Assembly: GCF_040183065.1 (NCBI RefSeq)
Contig: NC_091120.1
Location: 193,544,627-193,608,626 of the forward strand
Length of the DNA stretch: 64,000 nucleotides
Direction: 5' to 3'
Source: Periplaneta americana
Taxonomy: Eukaryota; Arthropoda; Insecta; Blattodea; Blattidae
The notes under the pieces were generated by a model that was given only the letters and a program-made list of their open reading frames with translations, was not told the origin of the DNA and searched no databases. The first letter of the stretch is position 1. Every line of letters starts with the position of its first letter. The translations under genes and the position numbers were made by a program. Shown here in pieces: positions 36,913 to 48,139 of this stretch.

Positions 36913-37038
36913 AAGAAAGGATTTTATTGGGACAAGCGTGGAACATTTTCTAGAAATTCAGAGAGAGTTTATTCAAGAAAGAATTTTATTGGGACAAGCA
37001 TGGAACATTTTCTAGAAATTCAGAGAGAGTTTATTCAG

Positions 37039-37090
<52 letters not shown>

Positions 37091-37286
37091 AATATTACAA
37101 GAAAGAATTTTATTGGGACAAGCGTGGAACATTTTCTAGAAATTCAGAGAGAGTTTATTCAAGAAAGAATTTTATTGGGACAACCGTGGAACATTTTCTA
37201 GAAATTCAGAGAGAGTTTATTCAAGAAAGAATTTTATTGGGACAAGCGTGGAACATTTTATAGAAATTCAGAGAGAGTTTATTCAG

Positions 37287-37368
<82 letters not shown>

Positions 37369-37440
37369 AGAAAGAATTTTATTGGAACAAGCGTGGGACA
37401 TTTTCTAGAAATTCAGATAGAGTTTATTCTGTTTTACCGT
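36460..37440 (+). repeat. Compound minisatellite: ATT runs alternating with a ~65-bp block
   Basis: The block AAGAAAGAATTTTATTGGGA... through TTCTAGAAATTCAGAGAGAG recurs nine times (near 36496, 36626, 36756, 36912, 36976, 37099, 37164, 37225, 37370). ATT runs of very different length separate the copies, and some copies abut with no run. ORFs with poly-Y or poly-L are produced by the repeat. Confidence 0.95.
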
Positions 37441-37730
37441 AATAACAATAATAATAATAATAATAGTTACTATGTTATTCACAATAATAAACTTTTCGCG
37501 AAACGCCCTGGTACTATTGTTTTCGATTACATCCCTGGAGAGAGGCCTATAGAACAAAGTGGAAGTAAACCTATTAGTAATAACGAAGAACCTGCTAATA
37601 CTATGGATAATACTATTGGTTCATAATATGCTATTAGTGTGGGTGATGACATTCAACCTACAACTAGTGACCATACAATTGATAACAAATGGCATAGCTC
37701 TCTAGTTCACTCGAGGATCTTAGGGTCATG

Positions 37731-37955
37731 ATTTTTATTTTTACTTGGTTATTTAACGATGCTGTATCAATGAAATTGGTGTTGGCGAGATGAGGCCGAG
37801 GATTCGTCACAGATTACCTGTCATTCGCCTTATGGTTGGGGAAAACCTCGGAAAACCCCAACCAGATAATCAGCTCAAGCGGGAATCGAACCCACGCCCG
37901 AGCGTAACTCCGGATCAGCAGGCAAACGTGCTACCGTCTGAGCTACGCCTGTGGC
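37731..37955 (-). repeat. SINE-C, tRNA-derived
   Basis: Minus strand: GCGTAGCTCAGACGGTAGCA (box A), GGGTTCGATTCCCG (box B), then a core containing TTTTCCGAGGTTTTCCCCAA and CGTTAAATAACC at the 3' end. AGGGTCATG and AGGGTCTTG (37722, 37956) form a 9-bp duplication with one mismatch. Confidence 0.85.
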
Positions 37956-38631
37956 AGGGTCTTGTTAACAAAAATCGACAATATCAATTTAAGATAACTG
38001 ACGTTTTGCTGGTATACCTATGTTTCAGAGGGAAGAGGACATATGTGTGTCTAGTCAGCAGTCCAAAGATTAATTAGAACCTCATTAAATGACACCAATA
38101 AGGCATCACTCATGAGACAACTAAGCCAGGAGATAATGAACTAGAGTGAAGAAAGCATAATGAATGTTTATTGTTTCATTGTGTATGTATATGTATGTAT
38201 TTGTCTTTTTTTATGGGTGTGAGCGTATTCATATGCTCCTGATAAGAGTACGTATTTATGGATTAACTTATAATTGGACGAGTTACGCAATAACAGACCA
38301 ACCGACAATTTAATAAAAAAGATATTTGCACAAATCTGTTGATGGCAGGCTAATTTAAATGCATTGATTTATTTTGCTTTGAAATATTAATTCAACTGCT
38401 GGTCTCTTATTAAAAATCGGTTAGACTTTTTTGGTTTTATTTGTACTATTTTTTGTAATAGTATGAATGTTATAATACTTCTTGCATAAAATGTTTTATA
38501 AAAAATATCATGTATTTCAATGGCCAATATCTCGAAACAGATTTTTGGCGCTTGTTTTATTATTGCGTAACTCCGTCCAGTTCTATTGCGCCCTCCAAGG
38601 AAATCGTTCTATCTCCGCCTTTGATTGACAT

Positions 38632-39290
38632 CTATTGGGGACTCCAGTAACTTCTGCTAATCTCAAGACCTTGTACAATTTTGTGGACTACGACATTTGA
38701 TTTCGTCTTTTAATATCTACTCGACAATACCATATTTGCTACTAAAACTTGTTTCCAGGATAAAAGTTTTTCACTTGAACCATTTTATGCCTATTGCATA
38801 GTAACATTTACCTAATAAATCATAAAATGAAGTATGTAACAATATTATGATCTTTATCAACGACAGCGTCTGTTTGCCGTCATCTCACAGGGAAGGAAGC
38901 CTAGTGAATTTTGTGTGAACAATTTGTGAACATCTGAGCAATAACTTGTAACGTGAAGTAGTGAAGTTTTAGTATGTGTGTCAGTGCAGCCTATATGAGT
39001 GACTGTAGCAATAATTTTATTATTTGAAACACAATGGTAATAGGCTTAACAATACATTTACTACATAATCAATTTTGTGATGTTCGAGCTTTGACTTACA
39101 ATTTTTTTTACATGCAAAGTACCTCCGCTGGACGGAGGTTACTGTTTTGTTACACCAAAGATTTTTGTGTTCAACAGTTAACATTGTGTGTGTATGCGTG
39201 CGTGTTTGTGCAGTCTGTGTCTAAAGTAGAATACACGAGATAGCAGCATACATATGACTTCTTTTTTATTACCCATGTTCAACTCCCAGA
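38632..39290. other. No gene recognised
   Basis: AT-rich sequence with chance ORFs only. Confidence 0.35.
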
Positions 39291-39661
39291 ACCTCTTCTA
39301 TACTGATCAGAAGTAATGACGACTATTGGTCCACATATCTTAACACAGAAAGGTATCTGAAAACGCAACACGGATTCATCCAATATGCAGAGAAACTAAA
39401 AGAAGGACTCCATATACCCAATCTCCTTCAACCACTAATGCTTCCACAAAACCCACTTCAGATAGATATAATTCAATCAGAAATAGACCTCCTAGAACAA
39501 ATCACCAAAAATCAATACAGTAAAGAAAATTTAAAACAATTGGCCCTTGAAACCATCAACATCAGATATCCGGAAGACTATTGGATAAGAATTTATACCG
39601 ATGGCTCGATGCCTATGATGGAGAAATTGAAGCTATACATGTTGCCTTAAATCAACTTTCA

Positions 39662-40811
39662 TTCCATACTAGCCGTACCCGTGCGCTCCGCTGCACCCAT
39701 TAGAAATAAATATAAAGTAATTGCATAATTAAAATAGGACATTTGATCCAGGGAACATTCGTGTTTGATAGAAAGATAAATCGTTTAATATGTTACTTAA
39801 TTTAAAATGCGATCATTTTCGTCCAGAGACACTCATTTGGTGCAATGACAATTCCTTTAACATGTTTCTTAATTTTTATTACATGCAACCATAGCTTACT
39901 GAAGATTGACATCATTTAGATTTAATGTGTATATTTTATTTTACTTGTTACAGGTTTCCATTGAATTATGGTAATAACTTAATTTTAACCCTTGTTTTCT
40001 ACGTATTCAGTAAATGGCGCTTGGCCCACTATGGTTCTGAACCCTTCAAATAACTTAAATTATATTATATTATATTATATTATATTATATTATATTATAT
40101 TATATTATATTATATTATATTATATTATATCAGAAGTTACTGTAATAACATTATAGCATTATGTCCATCTAGAGAAACTACACTTTCCAATGGTGAAATA
40201 ATAATTAATTATACAAATCGGTTAATTTAGCTTCCGATATTATTTCATACAAACACAGAAACATTCTCTGTAGGCTATCTTTCATAGCTTTCGATTGTTG
40301 CTGTCCAAGGCCCCTTATAGACGAAGTCATTTGTTTTTTAATTCATTACACGGCCTTAGATGGCAGTTATTTTAATTTTAAAACTCATTTATCTCATTAA
40401 ATATCAGTCCTGTCAAAATTTTTCAGTGAATAAAACTTATCGGAAATTATTTTTAAAGAAACTTTTATGATGCAACATTTTTCACAAAAATCAATACTAA
40501 GCGAGATATTTCGATTTATTTAATTCAGGCCCCCTTATAACTCCCCTTTTAAATAATGTATTTTGAATGTCATATAGCCTAAAATCTAAGTTACAACGAA
40601 CTTAATTTATATTCCAATTTTCATCGAAATCCGTTCAGCCATTATCGCGTGAAAAGGTAACAAACATACAGACAGACAGACATACAAACAAAAATTTCTA
40701 AAAAGTGATTTTCGGTTTCAGGGTGGTTAATTATATATGTTAGGACCAATTATTTTTGGAAAATCGAAAATTACCAGAAAAATTTCGGCTACAGATTTAT
40801 TATTAGTATAG
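39662..40811. mobile_element. Dispersed non-autonomous repeat inserted in the LINE
   Basis: The insert begins at about CTAGCCGTACCCGTGCGCTC and ends ATTATTAGTATA. It includes GAAATCCGTTCAGCCATTAT and an ACAGACAGACA run near its 3' end, features of a widespread arthropod repeat type. A related fragment (AAAATCCGTTCAGCCGTTTT) lies at 46598. The class is unresolved and no clear target duplication was found. Confidence 0.5.
40058..40130 (+). repeat. ATTAT pentanucleotide microsatellite
   Basis: About 15 units of TTATA/ATTAT. Confidence 0.95.
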
Positions 40812-41501
40812 ATGGATAAATTCACAAACGCCGTCACCCTCTCGGACTCAAAAGCAGCCATTTCGTCCATAAATAAAACTGACCACCCCTACACAGAACA
40901 AATCAATAATTGTCAAAAAATACTTGCAACGTTAAAAGAACGTGGCAAAACAGTTGTGTTACAATGGATCCCAGGACATTGTAATCTACATGGGAATGAA
41001 CAGGGTGACACATTAGCTAAGAAGGGTGCCAATCTCAAAATAAACCCACGGAAACCTTTGTCATTTAGCTCAGTAAAACAATATATCAAGCAACTACAAA
41101 AAAAAAATAATCACTAACAAGAACTGGACATAAACATTTCGCAACAACGTAGGAAATTACTGAAGGATATACTTCCTGAACCCAGAAGACTGGCAGTTGC
41201 AAGCTTTCGTCTTAACACTGAACATGACATCCTGGGTAAACACCTCAATCGTCTTGGCATCCTGCCATCAGCATCCTGCATTTTGTGCCATCAACAGGAA
41301 GACATGAACAGACAACATCTTGCAAAATGCCCTGCTCTGAAATCCTCCAAGGAAGTCGACCGCTACTGGCAAGCCAGAGCCCGAATGTTTTTAATTACTT
41401 AATCCGTAGTTTTGTTCACCACTTTCTTGTTTTTCCCTCAGTCAATGATAGTAAATATCATGTACTAGCCAGTAGACAAATAAATAAATATTATTTTTAT
41501 A

Positions 41502-41975
41502 CGAGGGTCATTTCATAAATAATGCACAGGTTGACAGAACTGTGAAATGGATGACGCAACACCAATGAAAATTACGTCTGTTGCAGTTGAAGGATTGAGG
41601 AATAAGCACGTGTGTTCGTTTCGTTCATAGCATACTCTGTGTTTAGGTAACGAGAGCTAGAAATGGAGCCTACACGTGTCTCGGGTACTGTGACGATTGA
41701 AGACCACAAATCAAATCTTTACGTGACAAAACCCTCCACAGAAATCCACAGTGCTTTGAGTGGAGTTTGTGGTGAACTTACAGTAGAGTGTAGACAGTAA
41801 TACAGTTTCTCGTTGAGCTAATCGTTTTCGTGATGGTCCTATCAGCAAGTTTGCAATGTCCAGGCGTTTCTGCTTCTGTTCAGCAGTTAAGTAGTGAAGG
41901 AGAGAAATTCCCGGACTTTCTCCCCTTTGAATTCGAACATTGCGTATTATATTCAAGGGTTTACTACGTAACTCT
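41502..41975 (+). mobile_element. Mariner-like element, left end and transposase start
   Basis: TA then CGAGGGTCATTTCATAAATA is a mariner-type TIR. The plus strand from 41664 reads MEPTRVSGTVTIEDHKSNLY and then, after stops, NTVSR and ANRFRDG, resembling the DNA-binding N-terminus. The right half is missing and a TTTA microsatellite follows. Confidence 0.55.
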
Positions 41976-41977
41976 AA

Positions 41978-41981
41978 CGAT

Positions 41982-42068
<87 letters not shown>

Positions 42069-42072
42069 TTTT
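41978..42072 (+). repeat. TTTA microsatellite, about 24 units
   Basis: An uninterrupted TTTA run. Confidence 0.97.
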
Positions 42073-42074
42073 GC

Positions 42075-43195
42075 TAATAATTGTAACATAAAATATATCA
42101 ACAGAAAAACTTTATAACTCGTGCTCAGGGGCGGATTCCTGAATTGAAATTAAGAAGTATATAATACAATTTGTCTTATGTCTTCTACGCAATAAGAATA
42201 TATAAATTTAAATTTACAATTTTTCAATTTTTATAAAATCCATACGCAATTTTTTTTTAAATTTAATACTAGAACTATTAGAATTGACAAGATTAGGATA
42301 TTTAAATATAATTTGTTATAATATTCTTGGGCCTAAATTACTACTATGATTAAATACTGTAGCAGTGTTGCATTTTGGTTCAAACAATCTTAAAGAATTC
42401 GTACCTTTTGTTTCGTAACTATGAGAATTCAATTCAAAATTATTTCGATTTTTATGTATGGATTTTATTAATACAATATAATAAATTTGTCTTATTTGAA
42501 GAACATTAAAGTCTAAAAACAATTTTTGAGATGGAAAATCAATAGGTTTATGAAGACATATTTTAATTATTTTCTTCTGTAATTAAAATTGGATTTTAAA
42601 TAAGCTATTCTCCCTATAATATCCATACATAATTACCGATTGAAATAAAGTTAAGTATATTGTGCGTAATAAACTTATTGGCAAGTAGTTCCCCAATAAA
42701 ACAAAATAATATATTATTTTACGTAATTTATTACAAAGTAATTAATGTGTTGGTTCCATTTTAAATTATTGTCGAAAATTATGCTGAAGTCAGTTTGATA
42801 AAAAAAATGTATTATGAACATGCGTTCCACTCTCAATAGTTACGAAGTTACAGACAAAACGCAAGTACAATGCAAGTCTGGAAACAATAGGTGCAGCGTA
42901 GGCGTTCGATTTTATTGGAAGCGGTATAGATAAGGCGACCCAGATACCGCTGCTGTACATGCTGTTCGTGTGTTTTCTACTCACAATCAGTGTGGTCTTT
43001 ACTCTGTGTGGAAGAACTTTCAAATGCGCAATACGCGGACTATTTTTTTTAATGTTTTCACCAACGTGTATAGCTGATGGATTTCGAGCGAAAAATAGCT
43101 ACCAAGTAGAAGTGTGTTTACTCGAGTTTTTTTTTTAACATTACGGAACATTGGTTCACTTCCTGGCATTGTGGCGATGTGTAATGTAAAGACAT
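42075..43195. other. No gene recognised
   Basis: AT-rich sequence. Its right part may belong to the decayed transposon read from about 43199. Confidence 0.35.
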
Positions 43196-43198
43196 GGC

Positions 43199-45205
43199 TG
43201 AACAAGATACTATTCTTCAGACAATACAGTGGTATCCATAATCCAGTAGTCTGTACGCGAAGGCGTATTGGTGTTTCGTACTCCACAGTCAAAAGTGTGG
43301 AAAACATTGCATACAGGGCTTTCACCCTTACCACCTGCAGCAGGTTCATTATTTCAGACTTCGCGCGAATTTCCACCAACGGTGGCGGCTCCTGCGTATT
43401 TCTTAAGAGGAGGAAAGAAGTTAACAGCACGAAATGACACCTTCTTGAATGAAACATGGTACAAATTAGCCTACATGCATACATGTAAGACCAGGTTGTG
43501 TTGGGGTTGGCCTTCCCTTCTATTCTTGTAAATTGAGTTTCCTAAATTTTCCAAAATATATTACGTTTTCACTTCCATTCACTGTTGAATAATTGCACAA
43601 ATAACAATTACAACGAAATTAACAACCTCGCAGCATTTTTCGCGCACACTACAGCATCACACGTGTTGGAAGAGACCAGCTACTAACACGTAACCGGAAC
43701 CGTTTTACTGAAGTGGGAATGGGAAATAATCTGTTAGGAAAGCGAGAACACTGCACCCACCCACGTGGTCTGTGTTGCCACATGTACATTTTACAAGTTC
43801 AATATCACATGCTTTTGAAGAATATCAGTTCTTATAAAGTCATACTACCATTATTGTTCAAAGTTGCCGGTGGACGATTAATTTTTTATGTTAAAAATAA
43901 TGTAGTTTGGAGTACCTACTTTCAATTTCAAATATATTTGTACAAAACTGACAACTTGGCTGTTGCCCTGTCTAGTACACAATGAATGGAAGTGAATTTC
44001 GGGGGGGGGGGCAAAAAGATCTGCGATACTAACGTAGAACTACTTCCTCTTTGTTTTACGTATATAAACCCGACTTTCAAATATCCTTGAAAGTTTCAAA
44101 CCATGAATAGTAGCCTATATAAAGTGCAATGAATAATATTTTTGATTTATAATTAAAACAAAGTTTATATGGTGTCTTTCATAGCGTTGTGTTATAACTG
44201 TTTTTATTGTGCCTCCTCCTAGATGTGTTATAGTTTGGTTGAATGCAACATCATTAGATGGCAGCGGTAGCGAGCTTGCTGCACGACCAGTCGGTTTCTA
44301 TTTCCCGCCCATGCGCTGATTCAAAAGAGGATCTCCTCCCTATCCATTCATTTACTTGCTTTAAAACTCTGCTTCTTTCTCTGGCCGCTAGTGCGCTGTT
44401 TATGCTTGTTAACTGCAGTAAAGGAAGAAAGGATTGGCTTTCCTCCACACAAATAATCTCGCATCTTTCTCATAGTTTTCTAGCAGCATATGAGCGCACG
44501 TCGTGTAAAACTCGATCAACCGAGGTTTGCTTATAGCTGTGAACTTAAAAATTATGGAATCTTCCTCGAATTTCAAGGCACATATTTTATTTGGCATTTA
44601 CTTTCAAAAGAAGAAAAATGTGAGGAGGACGTTCCTCCCTTCCCTCCCCCGAGGAACCGCCACTGTCCCCCAAGGATGGAATTTTGTAATTGGACGTCGA
44701 AAATTCCCGGTTACATGGTCATATTATATTTACCGACAAGACGGGGACCATAATATTCATAACTCCCTTGTCTTGTCACGGTTTAATGTGAATATGCGGT
44801 GTGATGTACTTCGTTTCCGATGTTCACCTTACGACGAGGAATTGCCCTTGTTGTTAGAGGATATACCCCTGAAGAGAATAGTTGAAATGAACTTCCAGCT
44901 ACGTAATTTTTCGCGAAAAGTTACAACTTTCCTCCATATCACTTTATCGACCGCTGGTTTAGACATAAGGCCATCGAACTGGTCAGCCCTGACGTCATAT
45001 TTAATCCTATGGACTACTTGGGTGGGGCTGGATGAAGGATGTAGTTCATGAAGTGAAGTCTGCAACCCGAGAAGAAATGTTTGCCAAAGTCATAGATGCA
45101 GCACGCCTCGTCAAGGCCTCATCGACTACGTGGTCCATGCACACTCGATCAGCTAGATGTGTTACGACTGGAGGAGGCATCTTCAAACACAGGTTAGTGC
45201 AATAA
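43199..45205 (+). pseudogene. Decayed Tc1/mariner-superfamily transposase split by a hAT
   Basis: The left piece (43199-43379) shows RRRIGVSYSTV and VWKTLHTGLSP, like the second DNA-binding region. The right piece (44674-45205) shows WNFVIGRRKFPVTWS, ELPLLLEDIPLKRIVEMNFQ and, in shifting frames, SPDV, NPMDYLG, GWMKDVVHEVKSATREEMFA and a C-terminal TTGGGIFKH. This matches the general layout of D,D-type transposases with a W-x-SPDL-x-P-x-D third catalytic block. Many frameshifts are present. Confidence 0.6.
43380..44665. mobile_element. hAT-type non-autonomous element 3
   Basis: The ends CGGTGGCGGCTCCTG and GAGGAACCGCCACTG are flanked by TCCACCAA / TCCCCCAA (8 bp, one mismatch). The body is collinear with 18846-20120 with small indels, for example a G run at 44003. 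ORFs within are shared by both copies but look non-coding. Confidence 0.85.
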
Positions 45206-45209
45206 TAAA

Positions 45210-46680
45210 ATGGTTTAACTGTTCGATACACAGTCTACCAGGAAGTACATTTATTTATCCGATTACTTTTCATTGTTCCCGGAAAATAAGTTTATCAGCA
45301 GTAATCTCACTAGAGGTTTTGATTTATCTAGAGAAAATCAAAATTCGAGTGGGATTTAATTGACTATTACACGATTAGAAGAAAGTATATGAAGACTAGT
45401 GGCTTGTGCAGCAAATACTGCCGCAAACTATGTTCGTTAGACGTTCAAATAAAAATTGTTCAGATTTATTTTCAATGAAGAATACTTCTCTTTTTGATAG
45501 TTATTTGCTTCCATAATAATGAAACATACTCCCTCTGAATGGATTTTTTTAGGCCAAATACTTTTTCTTGAACCTATCCAACTTCAGTTTTTGAGCTTCA
45601 ACGCGAAAACGCAAGTATCAATGTCAGGACGATAGCAGTAGCTATTTCGGGTCATTGTGGATTGTAGGCAAAAGTTAAAAAAATGTCAGGTTTGCTAAGC
45701 TTTCGAACAATAGCATTTTCGTATAGCTGCTGCATGTAGAACTTGAAATGTAGAGCGTAAAATCATTTTATTCTTCTAAGAGATCTTGCTGAAATGACCT
45801 GGAGACTACAAAATTTTCTAGGCCTCTTATTTTATCAGTAAGTAATATCTTTTTATCTTTCCTTAGGAACTGTAATTTTTGCGCTCTCTCGAGCCAATAC
45901 TGAAGGCAATGACACATATCAAGATCTACACTACACCGCCATTAAGTATATGAAAAAGACCCAACCCCACTGGACTAATAAGTATAAAAATATTTGATTT
46001 CTAATAACAATATTATTATCTTACTTAAGTTTTGTAGTTACTCGTATATAGGCCTATAGCAGCCACTCAGTAAATTATAGAAATGAAGATCTAAATTAAG
46101 ATATTCTCTACATTTACTTACATAACCTCAAAACGTTTCACTTTCATGCCATCAATATAGCATCAATATTATGTACAATTAATGAAAAATAGATGCATCA
46201 TGATATTAACTATAATAATATTTAATTTCTAATGATAATAATGTCATCAAACCACCTCAAGTTTCGTAGATTTCAATATCCAATACACAGTTGTACTCAG
46301 AAAATTATTATACACTGCAGAATCAGTTTTTAATAACAAATTGAATTGAGCTCTAAATATGTCGGCAATCCTGCAGGTCATGGCCTTCGTGTAATAGCCT
46401 ATTGTTTATTGTATTGTGTGTTTTGTTCTGAAAGTCAATCAAGTCGGCCGTGTTTCGATAAAATAAGTTCTCAAAACTGACAACAGATGGATTTTGGAAA
46501 ATAGGAAAATTGTGTAGGAAAATGGACATTTCACTGAAAACTACTACTTTTCCGAAACACTTTGGGTTCCAAGCTTCAAAATGAGGGGCCATTTATTAAA
46601 ATCCGTTCAGCCGTTTTCCCGTAATTTCCATTACCAGTTCAAATTATATATATAGATTTGAAGTAACGAAGTTAATATAT
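45210..46680. other. No gene recognised; repeat 3' fragment near 46598
   Basis: AT-rich sequence. AAAATCCGTTCAGCCGTTTT near 46598 matches the 3' region of the insert at 39662-40811. Confidence 0.4.
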
Positions 46681-46686
46681 ATGATC

Positions 46687-47147
46687 TAATGTAATAAGTT
46701 TTAATTGGACCATCTATGCTTATCTTATGTTACAATTATAAATTTTATTAATTTGTCACATTAACGTTTTCGGTACGTTGGTGTACCATCTTCAGATGTG
46801 TGTATATGATACTAATTAATAACCAAGCCAATAGGCGCATGTATCGTAGACTTAATTGATCTGTGTTTATGTGCATAATATACTATATCCATGATGTATT
46901 GCAATGATTACATAACTAAATACCTTAAAACTCTTATATGCTATTAGCTGGTAAAACACTCTATTGAAATTAAATGTATAAATCAATGTTTAAAAACACT
47001 ATTTAAAAAACACATTGGTCGTTGCTGTTACGTCGTGATCTGTTGACGTACCGAAAACGTTAATGTGACAAATTAATAAAATTTATAATTGTAACATAAG
47101 ATAAGCATAGATAAAACTTATTACATTATAGTGAGCTTATCGGAAAA
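46687..47147. mobile_element. Retroelement-like inverted repeat with ~90-bp arms
   Basis: The left arm (46687-46775) containing GTCACATTAACGTTTTCGGT is inverted at 47046-47147. The left arm contains the hammerhead-like motif. In the right arm the sequence before GTACCGAAAACG has diverged. It is probably a PLE terminal-repeat derivative. Confidence 0.5.
46757..46802 (-). ncRNA. Hammerhead-ribozyme-like motif 6
   Basis: Minus strand: CACAT, CTGAAGA, an extra T, helix II GGTAC/GTACC, GAAA, palindrome AACGTT as helix III, A as cleavage-site base, then ATGTG, which pairs with CACAT as a 5-bp helix I. This is the best-formed copy by helix lengths. Confidence 0.6.
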
Positions 47148-47159
47148 TCAAAACAAAAA

Positions 47160-47615
47160 TGAAATATATGATCTAGGTTACTAGTCAAGAAGGCTTTGTT
47201 GAATCAGTTTCATTTTTATTAAAAAGTTGCATTCCACTTCAATTATCCGGATCCCAGTAATCAACGTCACTTGACAGATGATTTTCAATTAATCTTAGTA
47301 TTAAACAATCTCTGATACGTGACTATTCATAATATCATATAGCAGAAGCTATAACATAACCTATTATAAACAAGTGTTACAAAAGTTTTAATTAGGGATG
47401 ATGAAATAAACAAGAAAAGTTTTAATTAACGATGTTGAAATAAAAAATAAACATGAATAATTTTAAAAGGAACAATTATTGAAAGTACAATTTTCAAATT
47501 TGAATGTTTTAGTGGTTGGTGGTTCACTTGATGTTATATTAGACATGTGCGTAAAAGGAGTGGAACTCGTTGATGTATATGGTGTATTCCTCAACTTATT
47601 CAGGATTTCCGAATG
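47160..47615. other. No gene recognised
   Basis: AT-rich sequence with no supported feature. Confidence 0.35.
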
Positions 47616-47621
47616 GTGCTC

Positions 47622-47760
47622 TTAATTTATTTGTAAATAGGATTTCAGGGAAGATGCATAGCTATAACCAGTGATCTTTATTAATTCTTGTTCTTGAATC
47701 CCAATGCGAGTCATAGTTGAAAGTGCTGTGTATCGACTGGAGTGGTTTGTAATTTTTTTT
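47622..47760 (-). pseudogene. Tyrosine recombinase C-terminus (Crypton/DIRS-like) remnant
   Basis: Minus strand: ITNHSSRYTALSTMTRIGIQ, then EQELIKITGYSYASSLKSYL. The H-x-x-R box (HSSR) and the following TGxS segment fit the end of eukaryotic tyrosine recombinases, where TGH is usual; histidine is tyrosine here. A 26-base T run (47752-47777) directly precedes the domain on this strand, so the upstream part is lost. Confidence 0.6.
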
Positions 47761-47777
47761 TTTTTTTTTTTTTTTTT
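47752..47777 (+). repeat. T homopolymer run
   Basis: About 26 T in a row, a poly-A on the recombinase strand. It may mark a retro-insertion junction or slippage. Confidence 0.9.
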
Positions 47778-47814
47778 GACGTTCGGACCAATGCAGTTTG
47801 AAATGTTGGCAAAC

Positions 47815-47905
47815 AAAGAAACAGATGCTAGGGTAGTGATAAAAATAAACAAATGCTAGGGACGCGATAAAATTAAACAAATGCTAGGGACGCGATAAAA
47901 TTGTG
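47815..47905 (+). repeat. ~33-bp tandem repeat, 2-3 copies
   Basis: AAACAAATGCTAGGGACGCG recurs at about 33-bp steps with GATAAAATT. The first copy is diverged. Confidence 0.8.
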
Positions 47906-47921
47906 CGATAAGCAGCCATGA

Positions 47922-48134
47922 TTGGTTGAAAGACGTCCTTTCGTACCGTTTTATTGGTCAAAAGTAGTACGACGTAGTAAAAGTGTAATAGTCAATGAAA
48001 AAGGACTTAACTCGATAACAGCTCAAAATTGGACACATGTTTATAAGAACGTTTTTGTTCAAAATAATTCAAGCAATTATTCTGAACAGTTATATCCTAA
48101 ACTCGTAGATCATATTAGAAGTTCGGTAGGCTAA
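47922..48134 (+). other. ORF of 70 codons, unknown
   Basis: The sequence MVERRPFVPFYWSKVVRRSK and following residues show no domain I know. It follows the 33-bp repeat and may be part of the same Crypton-like repeat family. Coding status is doubtful. Confidence 0.2.
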
Positions 48135-48139
48135 TAATT

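Larger units (their letters stand above)
35763..38623. mobile_element. 2.86-kb hAT-type element hosting several nested repeats
   Basis: The ends CATAGGCGGAGATA and TATCTCCGCCTTTG are flanked by an exact 8-bp duplication ATTGACAT (35755-35762, 38624-38631). Inside are SINE-A, SINE-B nested in it, an ATT minisatellite and SINE-C. No transposase was recognised. The ORF at 37393-37626 has a protein-like tail (KLFAKRPGTIVFDYIPGERP) of unknown origin. Confidence 0.75.
39390..41390 (+). pseudogene. LINE RNase H domain and C-terminal CCHC-like end, broken
   Basis: The left part reads LALETINIRYPEDYWIRIYT with DGSM, the first RNase H aspartate. An internal deletion joins this to YDGEIEAIHVALNQL, the glutamate segment. 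After the insertion come TLSDSKAAISS (aspartate) and VLQWIPGHCNLHGNEQGDTL with AKKG, the last acidic segment. A frameshift in the A run at 41099-41107 leads to RRLAVASFRLNTEHDILGKH and C-x2-C-x8-H-x4-C residues (CILC, RQHLAKC). The order fits the ends of RNase H-bearing LINEs. Confidence 0.75.
39295..41500 (+). mobile_element. RNase H-type LINE, interrupted
   Basis: Its C-terminal coding half is readable on both sides of an inserted repeat (about 39662-40810). The 3' part after the zinc-knuckle-like end runs into AT-rich sequence up to the mariner start at 41502. Confidence 0.75.

Noticed and set aside
36460-37440. CRISPR-like array of spaced repeats
   Set aside because: The spacers are ATT runs and the genome is eukaryotic; this is a minisatellite.
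36521-37442. ORFs rich in Tyr or Leu runs
   Set aside because: They are translations of ATT microsatellites in the compound minisatellite.
40058-40130. Regulatory AT-rich element
   Set aside because: A plain ATTAT microsatellite inside an inserted repeat; no evidence of function.
41711-41956. 81-codon minus-strand ORF
   Set aside because: The plus strand over the same bases reads as a decayed mariner transposase start, so the minus frame is its shadow.
44527-45051. 174-codon ORF as a host gene
   Set aside because: It starts within the hAT and continues into the decayed transposase. The frame fuses two unrelated repeats.
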